A stretch of DNA of 64,000 nt, from assembly GCA_045592985.1 (NCBI GenBank), contig JAZNVU010000046.1, forward strand, positions 1 to 64,000, given 5' to 3'. This document shows, in pieces, positions 17,529 to 26,820 of the stretch. This stretch comes from UMGS172 sp045592985 (lineage in GTDB: Bacteria; Bacillota; Clostridia; Oscillospirales; Acutalibacteraceae). Under the pieces are notes generated by a model, which did no database searches, had not been told where the DNA came from, and saw nothing but the letters and a program-made list of their open reading frames with translations. The stretch's first letter is position 1, and each line of letters starts with the position of its first letter. The position numbers were made by a program, and so were the translations under genes.

Positions 17529-17586
17529 ATTTTCCTTTCTTGATAAAATATTTTCAAACCAATTTTTTAGAGGAGAGACACAAAAT

Positions 17587-18060
17587 ATGAAAACTGCCAA
17601 TTTTTTTGCAATATACATGCTGACTGCACTTATGATGTTCTGCTTTTGCGGATGCGGTAAAAAGGATTCGGCACCCGCGACCGATAACGGCACTGTAGAA
17701 TATAAAGACGGTGAGTATAAATCAGCCTCTGCCGATTTTGATGACAGTGGCTACCGTTCGACCGTCACCGTTGTTATAAAAGATGGCAATATCGAGTCGG
17801 TGGAGTGTGACGCTGACAAAAAAGGTGGAGGCACTAAAAAAGCCGATTCTGAAAACGGCACCTACAACATGAAACAGGGCGGTGCGCAGTACGAGTGGCA
17901 CGAGGAAATTGCCTTTTTTGAGCAATATGTCCGTGAAAACGGTGTAGGAACATTAAACCTCAAAGCAAATGGAAAAACCGATGTCGTGACGGGATGCACG
18001 ATATCGGTTTCGGAGTATGTCACCTTGATAAACGAGGCGCTTGATAAGGCTAAAAAGTAG
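17587..18060 (+). CDS. FMN-binding-domain lipoprotein (PplA-like flavoprotein)
   Basis: A 157-residue lipoprotein with one FMN_bind domain. The start at 17587 follows AGAGGAG. The signal peptide ends at FCGC, with Cys23 as the likely lipidated residue. The flavinylation motif is D132-V-V-T-G-C-T138, matching the D-x-x-(S/T)-G-A-T pattern with Cys for Ala; Thr138 is the expected FMN acceptor. A matching ApbE lies immediately downstream on the other strand. It probably carries electrons on the outer membrane face, like a single-domain version of Listeria PplA. Confidence 0.85.
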   Translation: MKTANFFAIYMLTALMMFCFCGCGKKDSAPATDNGTVEYKDGEYKSASADFDDSGYRSTVTVVIKDGNIESVECDADKKGGGTKKADSENGTYNMKQGGAQYEWHEEIAFFEQYVRENGVGTLNLKANGKTDVVTGCTISVSEYVTLINEALDKAKK

Positions 18061-19053
18061 TTATTTGAAATTGATGCAAGGCAGGTCGCCACTTTGGTCA
18101 ACCTTAAGACCGCCAGATACCTTAATTGTGCCGTCTTTCATAATAAAAACGGTTTGGGCGTCATGAGATTCTGCTAAACGAACTCCGTCTTGGAACCCTA
18201 AGACTAGGCAGGCGGTTGACAGACCGTCGGCAATCATGGAAGAACCGCAAATGACCGTGACAGAGGCTATATCATTATCGACGGGATAACCTGTTTTAGG
18301 GTCAATGATGTGGTGGTAAACTTTACCGTCGTATTCGAAATAACGTTCATATATTCCCGATGTGACGGCGGTTTTGTCGCTGAGTTTTAGGGTCAAAGCA
18401 GGCTCACCCGTACTCGCAAACGGCTTTTGAATACCCACGTTGTACGGCTCACCACCATTGTCACCGATAAGCATAACATTACCGCCGAGGTTAATCGTAC
18501 CGCGTGTTATATTGTTTTCTACAAAAAATTCTTTGATGCGGTCGGCAATGTAGCCCTTTGCAATACCGCCAAGGTCTATCTTTGTGCCTTTAGGTGCGGT
18601 TACCGAATTCCCGTCAACCGTAATAGCAGTGCCAACAAGGGGCAAAAGTGCGGTGATGTCTTCTGCTTTAGGTGGTGTTGATGCTTCGTTGACGTTCCAC
18701 AATTCGGTCAAAGGGGTGACGGTGAAATCAAACGCGCCACCGCTTTCTTCATTTATAAGAATGGCTGTTTTTATGACTTCTGCAGTTTCAATATCGACTT
18801 CTACGGCAGAACCTTCGGCACGGTTTATACGGCTTACGTCACTTGAGTCGATAGTTCGGCTGAAGAGTTGTTCATAATGCTCTATAAGTTCAAACGCTCC
18901 GTTTAATATGTCATCGTTTTCGGCATACACACTAATCGTTACGACAGTATCTAACATTATTCGTGTGGCAGAGTGCTCACCAAGGTCCTTTTTGCACGAA
19001 ACGAACGGTAAAAACAAGACCACCGACATTATCAGTGATAAGAGTTTTTTCAT
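18061..19053 (-). CDS. apbE: FAD:protein FMN transferase ApbE (lipoprotein)
   Basis: A 330-residue extracytoplasmic flavin transferase that attaches FMN from FAD to Thr in FMN-binding domains. The signal peptide ends in FVSC (Cys20). Family motifs include the TRIMLDTVVTISVYA start, DLGGIAKGYIADR, GTINLGGNVML and a late metal/flavin site around SMIADGLSTACLVLG. Its stop codon abuts that of the FMN-lipoprotein gene with no base between, so the two convergent transcripts must overlap. The neighbouring flavoprotein is its most likely substrate. Confidence 0.93.
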   Translation of the reverse strand: MKKLLSLIMSVVLFLPFVSCKKDLGEHSATRIMLDTVVTISVYAENDDILNGAFELIEHYEQLFSRTIDSSDVSRINRAEGSAVEVDIETAEVIKTAILINEESGGAFDFTVTPLTELWNVNEASTPPKAEDITALLPLVGTAITVDGNSVTAPKGTKIDLGGIAKGYIADRIKEFFVENNITRGTINLGGNVMLIGDNGGEPYNVGIQKPFASTGEPALTLKLSDKTAVTSGIYERYFEYDGKVYHHIIDPKTGYPVDNDIASVTVICGSSMIADGLSTACLVLGFQDGVRLAESHDAQTVFIMKDGTIKVSGGLKVDQSGDLPCINFK

Positions 19054-19100
19054 TAGAAAAGCCTACCTTTTTTATTGCATTATTGACTGCGGCTAATATT

Positions 19101-19129
19101 ATTAAACAACATATCAGAAATTAAGTCAA
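19101..19129 (-). promoter_or_regulatory. Candidate promoter for apbE
   Basis: On the minus strand, TTGACT (plus 19124-19129), a 17-base spacer and TTTAAT (plus 19101-19106). It lies in the 87-base divergent gap shared with the NADH dehydrogenase gene. Confidence 0.5.
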
Positions 19130-19140
19130 GGAGAAAACCT

Positions 19141-21033
19141 ATGAAAAAGACCATTGTTATCGCAGGTGGCGGTTATGCAGGTGTGCTCACAGCCAAAAAG
19201 TTGGAAAGAAAGTTGCGAAAAACCGATGCAAGAATAGTAGTTATAGACCGCAACAGTTATCACACCATGTTGACCGAATTGCACGAAGTTGCGGCAGGCA
19301 GAGTAGAACAATCGGCTATAATCGTACCTTTTGCAAAAATATTCAAAAACCGCAACATTGAATTTGTGCAGGATGAGATGGTCTCGGCAGATTTGAACAG
19401 TAATTCAATAAAATGTCAGAACAATACGTTTAAGTTTGATTATCTTGTGGTGTGTACCGGTTCAACACCTCGTTTTTTTGGCATACCCGGTGCCGAAAAA
19501 TACAGTTTTAAACTCTGGTCATATAGCGATGCGCTTATACTTCGTCAGCGTATAAGGGATTGTTTTTATAAAGCCTCCCAAACGGTCGACACATTAAAAA
19601 GGAAACAACTGCTTAGTTTTGTGGTTGTCGGCGGTTCGGCAACGGGTGTTGAAATGTCAGGTGAACTGGCGGAATATGTACCCGTTCTTTGCAAAGAGTT
19701 CGCGATTAGTCCAAACGATGTTGCAATAAGATGTATTGATGCTGCCGAACGGTTGCTGCCGCAAATGTCGGAAAAAGTGTCTGAAAGGATAACACAAAGG
19801 CTCAGAAAAATGGGCGTCAGAGTTATGACCGATTGCAAGGTGCAAGAGGTTACTGAAGACGGTATAAAGATAGAAACGGCAGGAAAGTATGTGCCTTGCC
19901 ACACCGTGATATGGGCGGCTGGTACTACTTGCGCCGAGTTTAGTTCCAATATAAGTGGTATTACCCCGCATAAAAACGGACGCATAAAGACTGATAAATA
20001 TCTGAAATTGCATGATTTTGATAATGTGTATGTCGGCGGAGACTGCCTTTTGTTTGATTATAACGGTGAAACCGTACCGCAGATGGTCGAAAATGCCGAA
20101 CACTCAGCCGAAACCATCGCCGAAAACATTTCACTCGATATAAAGGGATTTAAAGAAAAGGTGCCGTATGAACCCGCGTTTCATGGTGCTATGATATCCT
20201 GCGGTGGCAGATACGGTTCGGCAGAAGTCGGCGGCAAGAAAAAATATATTTTGCCGTCCTTTCTTGCAATGCTTGTCAAACACCTCATAAATGTGTTATA
20301 CTTTACTAAAATTGCAGGTTGGAACAAGGTCTCTTCGTATTTAAAGTATGAAATATTCGGAATCAAAAATCGGCGCAGTTTCACAGGTGGTCATTTAAGC
20401 GCTAAATCGCCCGCATTTTTGCTTGTGCCTTTGAGAATCTTTACGGGTGTCTACTGGCTTATAGAGGCTTTTGAAAAAATATCCGAAGGTTGGCTTAAAA
20501 GTCCTCACCTTGCTAATTTTTTTAAAGGTGCTTACGATTACTTCAATTCGGCGGCAGGTGCATCACACGGAACCACAACTGCGGCAACCTCGGCGGTTAC
20601 GGGTGCTGAGCAGTTATTCAGGTTTGATATTCTTGGTATTCTCGATATCGCTTTTGTAAAAGGCGGAGGAGACTATGCTTTAAGAACTGCGTTTTTGCCG
20701 ACCGATTGGTTGGTTAACAGCATCATAGTTCCGAATGAATCTTTGCAAATGTTCTTTCAAGCATTTATAATTGTTAGCGAACTTGTTATAGGTATATGCT
20801 TAATACTTGGTTTGTTTGGTTTTTTAACAAACGCATATGCTCTTATTTTACAGGCGATGTTTTTAATGACGACCGGTCTTTACTTAAGCACGTGGTGGCT
20901 TATTTTTGCGTCGCTGGCTTTGCTTATAGGCAGTGGCTCGTCGTTTGGTGCAGATTATTATCTGTCGCCGATGATAAAACAACGTTTGAAAACAGGCAAA
21001 TTTACCGGAAAGTGGTATTTATACAATGATTAA
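19141..21033 (+). CDS. ndh2: Type II NADH dehydrogenase with C-terminal membrane domain (EET Ndh2 type)
   Basis: A 630-residue protein. Residues 1-400 are a FAD-dependent NDH-2 that passes NADH electrons to quinone: FAD site VIAGGGYAG, NAD site VVVGGSATGVEMSGEL, and VYVGGDC. Residues about 425-620 add a DoxX-like block of roughly five membrane segments, which ordinary NDH-2 enzymes (about 400 residues) lack. That architecture is known from the Ndh2 of Gram-positive flavin-based extracellular electron transfer. It overlaps the EetA-like gene by eight bases. Confidence 0.88.
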   Translation: MKKTIVIAGGGYAGVLTAKKLERKLRKTDARIVVIDRNSYHTMLTELHEVAAGRVEQSAIIVPFAKIFKNRNIEFVQDEMVSADLNSNSIKCQNNTFKFDYLVVCTGSTPRFFGIPGAEKYSFKLWSYSDALILRQRIRDCFYKASQTVDTLKRKQLLSFVVVGGSATGVEMSGELAEYVPVLCKEFAISPNDVAIRCIDAAERLLPQMSEKVSERITQRLRKMGVRVMTDCKVQEVTEDGIKIETAGKYVPCHTVIWAAGTTCAEFSSNISGITPHKNGRIKTDKYLKLHDFDNVYVGGDCLLFDYNGETVPQMVENAEHSAETIAENISLDIKGFKEKVPYEPAFHGAMISCGGRYGSAEVGGKKKYILPSFLAMLVKHLINVLYFTKIAGWNKVSSYLKYEIFGIKNRRSFTGGHLSAKSPAFLLVPLRIFTGVYWLIEAFEKISEGWLKSPHLANFFKGAYDYFNSAAGASHGTTTAATSAVTGAEQLFRFDILGILDIAFVKGGGDYALRTAFLPTDWLVNSIIVPNESLQMFFQAFIIVSELVIGICLILGLFGFLTNAYALILQAMFLMTTGLYLSTWWLIFASLALLIGSGSSFGADYYLSPMIKQRLKTGKFTGKWYLYND

Positions 21034-21358
21034 AAAGGCAGATGTTATTCTTGCCGTTGCACTTCTGGTGCTGTCGTTTGCGGCAGTCACTGTGACGGCG
21101 CTTTCAAAACATGACGGCGATAAGGTGATAATTAAGGTTGATAACCAATCTGTGTATGAACTTCCGCTCAACACCGATAATACCGTGGTTATCGAAAACA
21201 GTTACGGTACCAATACCATCAATATTAAGGGCAAAAAGGTTACGGTCAGTGATGCCGACTGTCCGGATGGATATTGCGAAAATCATGTGGCAATAACAAA
21301 AAAAGGCGAGACCATTGCCTGTTTGCCGCATCGACTTGTAGTGGAAATAGGTGATTGA
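21026..21358 (+). CDS. NusG_II domain membrane-anchored protein (EetA-like)
   Basis: A 110-residue protein with one N-terminal membrane anchor (ADVILAVALLVLSFAAVTV) and an extracytoplasmic NusG_II domain. The domain has the typical cysteine signature DCPDGYCENH and a late IACLPHRLVVEI. NusG_II proteins accompany Gx transporters and FMN proteins in electron-transfer clusters, where EetA is the named example. It overlaps both neighbours, so the operon is tightly coupled. Confidence 0.82.
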   Translation: MIKKADVILAVALLVLSFAAVTVTALSKHDGDKVIIKVDNQSVYELPLNTDNTVVIENSYGTNTINIKGKKVTVSDADCPDGYCENHVAITKKGETIACLPHRLVVEIGD

Positions 21359-21362
21359 TGTT

Positions 21363-21851
21363 ATGGCAAAAAAATGTGCTTATTTCGGTGTATTGCTGTC
21401 TTTGGCAATGGTTTGCGGTTTTGTCGAAACGCTTATTCCGTTTGATTTTGGTATCCCCGGAATAAAACTTGGACTTGCCAACATCGTCGCCGTCTGGCTT
21501 TTATATAAAAACGGATTTTTAAATGCTTTGGCGGTCAATACGGCAAGAATTTTGCTGGTCGGTATTTTGTTTGGCAATGCAATGAGCCTTGTATATGCCT
21601 TAAGCGGTGGAACGTTGGCTGTAATTTCCATGTGGCTTATCAAAAAACTTAAAGTTTTTTCTCCTGTGGGAGTTAGTATCGCAGGAGCGTTTTTCCATAA
21701 CATAGGGCAACTCTCTGCGGCGGCATTTGTTATAGGAACTAAGGCGGTTATATACTACCTGCCGTTTTTAACGTTATCTGCGGTAGCAACCGGTTTGCTT
21801 ATTGGTTTGCTTGCGGCGTATTTATTAGAAAGAGTGAAGTATACTACATAA
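21363..21851 (+). CDS. Gx transporter family membrane protein (EetB-like)
   Basis: A 162-residue integral membrane protein with five or six hydrophobic segments, of the Gx_transp family (often labelled heptaprenyl diphosphate synthase component I). Conserved elements are ETLIPFDFGIPGIKLGLANIV and a late membrane pair. I chose the ATG at 21363; a GTG at 21351 overlapping the previous gene is possible. By context it is the membrane partner of the NusG_II protein. Confidence 0.8.
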   Translation: MAKKCAYFGVLLSLAMVCGFVETLIPFDFGIPGIKLGLANIVAVWLLYKNGFLNALAVNTARILLVGILFGNAMSLVYALSGGTLAVISMWLIKKLKVFSPVGVSIAGAFFHNIGQLSAAAFVIGTKAVIYYLPFLTLSAVATGLLIGLLAAYLLERVKYTT

Positions 21852-21869
21852 TTTTTTCGGGGGTAGTAT

Positions 21870-22733
21870 ATGATAAATACCGACGAGGCTTTTTTTATCA
21901 CACATGAGAAAGTAAAGGAACAACTGAAAAAAGGCGGAAGCGGTTTTAATGATATTTCAGAGTTGCTTTTAAAAGGCGAAGGTAAATCTATAAGAACAAG
22001 ATTGGGACTAATCTGCTCAGCCGACAAACAGGGAATGGTAGACGAAACTATTACCGATAAACTTGCAGCATTAGAACTTTTACACCTTGCAACGCTGGTG
22101 CATGACGACGTTATCGACGAGGCTGATATAAGGCGTGGTTTTCCGTCGGTGCAGGCGGCGTTTGGCAAACACGGTGCCGTTATAGCGGGAGACTATATTT
22201 TAACAAGAAGCCTCTGCTTGCTGTCAAACTGTGAGCAGGAACAAAACAAGATGTTTTTGCGTGCTGTTTCTGCGGTTTGCAGGGGAGAAATGCTGCAGGA
22301 ACGGTCACTTTATGACCGAACACTCACACCGCTTAGGTATTTAAAAACAGTAAGCGGCAAAACGGCGGCATTGTTTTCGGTGGCAGCGGCGGTGGAAAGG
22401 CATGAATTTGCAACGGTCAGCCTCGGGCATAAATTCGGTATTATCTATCAGATAGCCGATGATATAAGGGATTTTACAGGAAACAAATCTGTGTTCGGCG
22501 GGAAGCCACGACTGTCCGACCTCAAATCGGGTGTTATGACACTACCTGCAATATACTGCCTGCAAAAAGACCCGCGTTTGTCGGATGAAGGAGTATTGAA
22601 TAACATCGATTACGGTATTGCAAAATCAAAAGAAGTAGCGCATGGTTATTATAATAAACTACAAACATTGTCGAAAAGGGCAAATATAAACAGACCGCAG
22701 GACCTCAATATAATACTTGCGAAAATAATGTAA
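21870..22733 (+). CDS. Polyprenyl diphosphate synthase (DmkB/HepT-like)
   Basis: A 287-residue trans-isoprenyl synthase with both aspartate-rich motifs: DDVID at 79-83 (in LVHDDVIDEADIRRG) and the second at IADDIRDF. It extends isoprenyl diphosphates with IPP. In EET loci such an enzyme supplies the side chain of a dedicated demethylmenaquinone; that role is inferred here because no prenyltransferase (DmkA) lies in the window. The ribosome binding site GGGGG precedes the ATG. A terminator follows directly. Confidence 0.85.
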   Translation: MINTDEAFFITHEKVKEQLKKGGSGFNDISELLLKGEGKSIRTRLGLICSADKQGMVDETITDKLAALELLHLATLVHDDVIDEADIRRGFPSVQAAFGKHGAVIAGDYILTRSLCLLSNCEQEQNKMFLRAVSAVCRGEMLQERSLYDRTLTPLRYLKTVSGKTAALFSVAAAVERHEFATVSLGHKFGIIYQIADDIRDFTGNKSVFGGKPRLSDLKSGVMTLPAIYCLQKDPRLSDEGVLNNIDYGIAKSKEVAHGYYNKLQTLSKRANINRPQDLNIILAKIM

Positions 22734-22734
22734 C

Positions 22735-22764
22735 AGCCAGGGTGTATGCCTTGGCTATTTTTTG
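22735..22764 (+). terminator. Terminator after the EET-type operon
   Basis: AGCCAGGG (22735-22742) pairs with CCTTGGCT (22749-22756, one G-U), followed by ATTTTTTG. Confidence 0.85.
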
Positions 22765-22842
22765 TAATAAGTGTCAAAACTCTTAAATAGAAACTGCTCT
22801 AAACAACTCGTAAAAAAAATATAAAATTTTTCCAATTTGCTC

Positions 22843-22871
22843 TTGACATATTGAAAACTGCGGTGTATAAT
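22843..22871 (+). promoter_or_regulatory. Consensus promoter for rpoBC
   Basis: TTGACA at 22843-22848, a 17-base spacer and TATAAT at 22866-22871, with A/T-rich sequence upstream that could act as an UP element. It lies 217 bases before rpoB. Confidence 0.92.
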
Positions 22872-22879
22872 TCAATACT

Positions 22880-23060
22880 GCTTAATCATGGGTTCATATG
22901 CACCTATAACTTGAAATATGTCATGTTATATGTCGAAAATGCCCTGAAATTGGCAGTACAATAGGTTGCAAAGTGCCTTTGTAACTATAGTTACAGATGT
23001 TTTTGCATTATTTTCTTTGACTGCCGATGCTTTTAGGCCGGTTTTTGCCGGAAGATAAGC
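22880..23060 (+). promoter_or_regulatory. Long structured leader of rpoB
   Basis: The transcribed leader contains several possible stems: TTGCAAAG/CTTTGTAA with a three-base loop (about 22966-22984), an adjoining 14-base palindrome GTAACTATAGTTAC, and CCGG-TTTTTG-CCGG (about 23038-23051). No rplJ-rplL genes precede rpoB here, so a classical L10 leader is not expected. No T-run terminator is seen. Its function is unknown. Confidence 0.4.
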
Positions 23061-23088
23061 AAAATTTTTTAAGGAGTGATCAAAGTCC

Positions 23089-26000
23089 ATGGCTCAGACG
23101 GTTAGTGTTAAACCCGTTAAATTCGGAAAAAACGAAAGAATGACCTTCTCCAAAATCAATGAAGTTATCGACATGCCAAACCTCATTGAAATTCAGAAGG
23201 ATTCCTACTCGTGGTTTCTCAATCAAGGCCTGAAGGAAGTTTTTGAGGATATGTCCTCCATTACCGATTATACCGGTAATCTGGTACTCGATTTTATCGA
23301 CTACCGTTTGGATGACAAGCCCAAGTATACCGTTGCCGAGTGCAAGGAGAGAGATGCTACTTATGCGGCACCTCTTAAAGTTCTTGCACGTTTGCAGAAT
23401 CTTGAAACAGGTGAGATAAAAGAAAACGAGGTCTTTATGGGAGATTTCCCCTTAATGACTGAATCGGGCACCTTTGTTATCAACGGTGCCGAGCGTGTAG
23501 TTGTATCTCAGCTTGTTCGTTCTCCCGGCATCTATTTTGACCGTGTATACGATAAGTCTGGCAAACAACTCTTCAGCTCTACTGTTATTCCTAACCGCGG
23601 AGCATGGCTTGAGTATGAGACTGCACCCGACAGTGCACTTTATGTACGTATCGACAAAAACAGAAAGTTGCCTCTTTCTACCTTTGTTCGTGCACTCGGT
23701 GTTCAGACCAACTTTGCTATAAACGAGCTTCTTGGTGAGGATGAGCGTATGACTGCTACCTTCGAGAAGGATGCCACTGTTGATACCGACCAGGCTCTTA
23801 TCGAAGTTTATAAGAAACTCCGTCCTGACGAGCCTGCTACCGTCGAAGGCGCTCAGACCCATATTGAGCAACTCTTCTTCGATGACCGCCGTTATGACCT
23901 TTCGAGAGTCGGTCGCTTTAAATACAATAAGAAACTCAGCCTGTCTGCACGTATTCAGGGCAAGGTATTGTCAAGACCTGTTGCAGACCCCATGACCGGT
24001 GAGATTCTTGCCGAAGCAGGGGAGACTGTAAGTCGTGAAAAGGCTCGCGAACTCCAGAAGAAGGGTGTTAATGAGGTTTACCTCGATGTTCTCGAAAATG
24101 AGGGCGAACGTGTTGAGGTAAAAGTTCTTTCCAACAACACTGTTGATATTAAGGATTTCGTTTCGTTTGATGTTTCTGAATTTGACATTAAAGAGAACGT
24201 TGTCTTTACTGTCTTGAAGGAAATTCTTGAAAACAACGAGGGTGAAGAGGCAATTAAGCAGGCTATTGAGGATAACCTCGATGCTCTCTGCCCCAAACAC
24301 ATCACCGTTGACGATATTTTTGCATCGGTCAACTATTTCCTCGGTTTGCCTCACGGTATCGGCGATATCGACGATATCGACCACCTTGGAAACCGTAGAA
24401 TCCGTTGCGTAGGCGAACTTTTACAGAACCAGTTCCGTATCGGCTTCTCCCGTATGGAGCGTGTAATTCGTGAAAGAATGACCTTGCAGGCTCAGGATAT
24501 GGATGTTATCACTCCTCAGACCCTTGTAAATATCCGTCCTGTTGTTGCCGCTATTAAAGAGTTCTTTGGTTCTTCTCCGCTTTCTCAGTTCATGGACCAG
24601 ACCAACCCTCTTTCCGAACTTACTCATAAGCGTCGTTTGTCGGCTCTCGGTCCCGGCGGTCTTTCTCGTGACCGTGCAGGATTCGAAGTTCGAGACGTTC
24701 ACTATAGCCACTACGGACGTATGTGTCCTATCGAGACCCCTGAAGGTCCTAACATCGGACTTATTTCTTATCTTGCAACCTTTGCAAAGATTAATGAATA
24801 CGGCTTTATCGAGGCTCCTTTCCGCAAGGTTGAAAACGGCAAGGTTCTCAACGAGGTTGTTTATATGACTGCCGACGAGGAAGACGAGTTTGTTGTAGCA
24901 CAGGCTAACGAACCGCTGAACGAAGAAGGCTACTTCACAAACGACCGTATCAACGCACGTTGCCGCGACCAGTTCCTTGAAACCAAGGGTGAAAATATCG
25001 ACTTCATGGACGTTTCGCCTAAGATGGTTGTATCGGTTGCAACTGCTATGATACCGTTCCTTGAAAATGATGATACCAACCGTGCACTCATGGGCTCCAA
25101 CATGCAGAAGCAGGCTGTTCCGCTTCTCAAGACCGAGAACCCCATTGTCGGTACCGGTATGGAATACAAAGCCGCTGTTGACTCGGGCGTTGTTGTGCTC
25201 GCAAAACGCGCAGGTAAGGTTGTTGCCGCTTCGGCTGACCGCATTAAGATTAAGGCTGCTATGGGCGAAATCGACGAGTACGAACTCATCAAGTTCCTTC
25301 GTTCAAACCATGGCACCTGTATCAACCAGAAACCTATTGTTTCGGTTGGTCAGGAAGTACAGGCAGGCGAGGTTATTGCCGACGGTCCCGCTACTGCAAA
25401 CGGTGAAGTTTCTCTTGGTAAGAATGCCCTTATCGGCTTCATGACCTGGGAAGGCTATAACTACGAAGACGCTGTTCTTATCAACCAGAAGTTGGTCCGT
25501 GAGGACATGTATACTTCTATTCATATTGAAGAGTATGACGTTGAAGCACGTGATACCAAACTCGGTGCTGAGGAAATCACCCGTGATATTCCCAACGTCG
25601 GTGAAGATGCTCTTAAAGACCTTGACGAACGCGGAATTATCCGTATCGGAGCAGAAGTTAGAGCCGGTGATATCCTTGTTGGTAAGGTAACACCTAAAGG
25701 CGAGACCGAACTCACTGCCGAAGAAAGACTTTTGCGTGCTATTTTCGGTGAAAAGGCAAGAGAAGTTAAGGATACTTCACTTCGTGTACCTCACGGTGAA
25801 TACGGTACCATAGTTGACGTTAAGGTATTTGACCGTTCTAACTGTTCCGAACTCAACCCCGGCGTAAACCTTGTTGTTCGTTGCTACATCGCTCAGAAAC
25901 GTAAGATTTCTGTAGGTGACAAAATGGCAGGACGTCACGGTAATAAGGGTGTTGTATCACGTATTTTGCCGAGTGAGGATATGCTTTACTTGCCCGACGG

Positions 26001-26802
26001 CACTCCGCTTGATATCGTTCTTAATCCTCTTGGCGTTCCTTCTCGTATGAATATCGGTCAGGTTCTTGAAGTACATCTTGGATATGCTGCAAAGGCACTT
26101 GGCTGGAAGGTTTGCACACCTGTTTTCGATGGTGCACATGAGGCGGATATCAGAGCACTTTTGGAGCAGGCAGGATATAATCAAGACGGTAAAATGCAAC
26201 TTTATGACGGACGTACCGGTGAGCCGTTTGACAACCGCGTAACCGTCGGATATATGTACTATCTCAAACTTCATCACCTCGTTGATGATAAGATACACGC
26301 ACGTTCTACCGGTCCTTACTCAATGGTTACACAGCAGCCCTTGGGCGGTAAGGCTCAGTTCGGTGGACAGCGTTTCGGTGAAATGGAAGTTTGGGCACTT
26401 GAGGCTTACGGTGCTGCCTACACCTTGCAGGAAATTCTTACCATTAAGTCTGACGATATCGTAGGACGAGTAAAGACCTACGAAGCCATTGTTAAGGGTC
26501 AGAATGTTCCTAAGGCAGGCATTCCTGAGTCATTCAAGGTTCTTATTAAGGAACTTCAGTCGTTAGGATTGGATGTTAAGGTGCTTGATGCTCACGATGA
26601 GGAAATCGACCTCAAACAGTCGTTTGACGATGATGACGATTTCGGATTTGCGCGCGTAGCAACCGAAGAACCCAACTTTAACGAGCCTACCGTTGCCGAT
26701 AGTTTTGAAGGTTTTACCATCGAAGATGAAAACGGTGACGAAGTCGTAGAAGAAACCGATGAATACGTCGACGATATGAACTTCGACGACGAAGAAAACT
26801 GA
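23089..26802 (+). CDS. rpoB: DNA-directed RNA polymerase subunit beta
   Basis: A 1237-residue subunit with the usual Firmicutes architecture. The rifampicin-pocket segment SSPLSQFMDQTNPLSELTHK is wild-type in appearance. DKMAGRHGNKGV and the C-terminal GGKAQFGGQRFGEMEVWALE clamp region are present. The acidic C-terminal tail (rich in Asp/Glu, last about 60 residues) is typical. The start MAQTVSVKPVKFGKN follows AAGGAG. rpoC begins 18 bases downstream. Confidence 0.99.
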   Translation: MAQTVSVKPVKFGKNERMTFSKINEVIDMPNLIEIQKDSYSWFLNQGLKEVFEDMSSITDYTGNLVLDFIDYRLDDKPKYTVAECKERDATYAAPLKVLARLQNLETGEIKENEVFMGDFPLMTESGTFVINGAERVVVSQLVRSPGIYFDRVYDKSGKQLFSSTVIPNRGAWLEYETAPDSALYVRIDKNRKLPLSTFVRALGVQTNFAINELLGEDERMTATFEKDATVDTDQALIEVYKKLRPDEPATVEGAQTHIEQLFFDDRRYDLSRVGRFKYNKKLSLSARIQGKVLSRPVADPMTGEILAEAGETVSREKARELQKKGVNEVYLDVLENEGERVEVKVLSNNTVDIKDFVSFDVSEFDIKENVVFTVLKEILENNEGEEAIKQAIEDNLDALCPKHITVDDIFASVNYFLGLPHGIGDIDDIDHLGNRRIRCVGELLQNQFRIGFSRMERVIRERMTLQAQDMDVITPQTLVNIRPVVAAIKEFFGSSPLSQFMDQTNPLSELTHKRRLSALGPGGLSRDRAGFEVRDVHYSHYGRMCPIETPEGPNIGLISYLATFAKINEYGFIEAPFRKVENGKVLNEVVYMTADEEDEFVVAQANEPLNEEGYFTNDRINARCRDQFLETKGENIDFMDVSPKMVVSVATAMIPFLENDDTNRALMGSNMQKQAVPLLKTENPIVGTGMEYKAAVDSGVVVLAKRAGKVVAASADRIKIKAAMGEIDEYELIKFLRSNHGTCINQKPIVSVGQEVQAGEVIADGPATANGEVSLGKNALIGFMTWEGYNYEDAVLINQKLVREDMYTSIHIEEYDVEARDTKLGAEEITRDIPNVGEDALKDLDERGIIRIGAEVRAGDILVGKVTPKGETELTAEERLLRAIFGEKAREVKDTSLRVPHGEYGTIVDVKVFDRSNCSELNPGVNLVVRCYIAQKRKISVGDKMAGRHGNKGVVSRILPSEDMLYLPDGTPLDIVLNPLGVPSRMNIGQVLEVHLGYAAKALGWKVCTPVFDGAHEADIRALLEQAGYNQDGKMQLYDGRTGEPFDNRVTVGYMYYLKLHHLVDDKIHARSTGPYSMVTQQPLGGKAQFGGQRFGEMEVWALEAYGAAYTLQEILTIKSDDIVGRVKTYEAIVKGQNVPKAGIPESFKVLIKELQSLGLDVKVLDAHDEEIDLKQSFDDDDDFGFARVATEEPNFNEPTVADSFEGFTIEDENGDEVVEETDEYVDDMNFDDEEN

Positions 26803-26820
26803 TAAAGGAGAAATTAGCAG

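Noticed and set aside
22880..23060. L10 leader before rpoB
   Set aside because: No rplJ or rplL gene follows, and I could not recognise the L10 binding fold.
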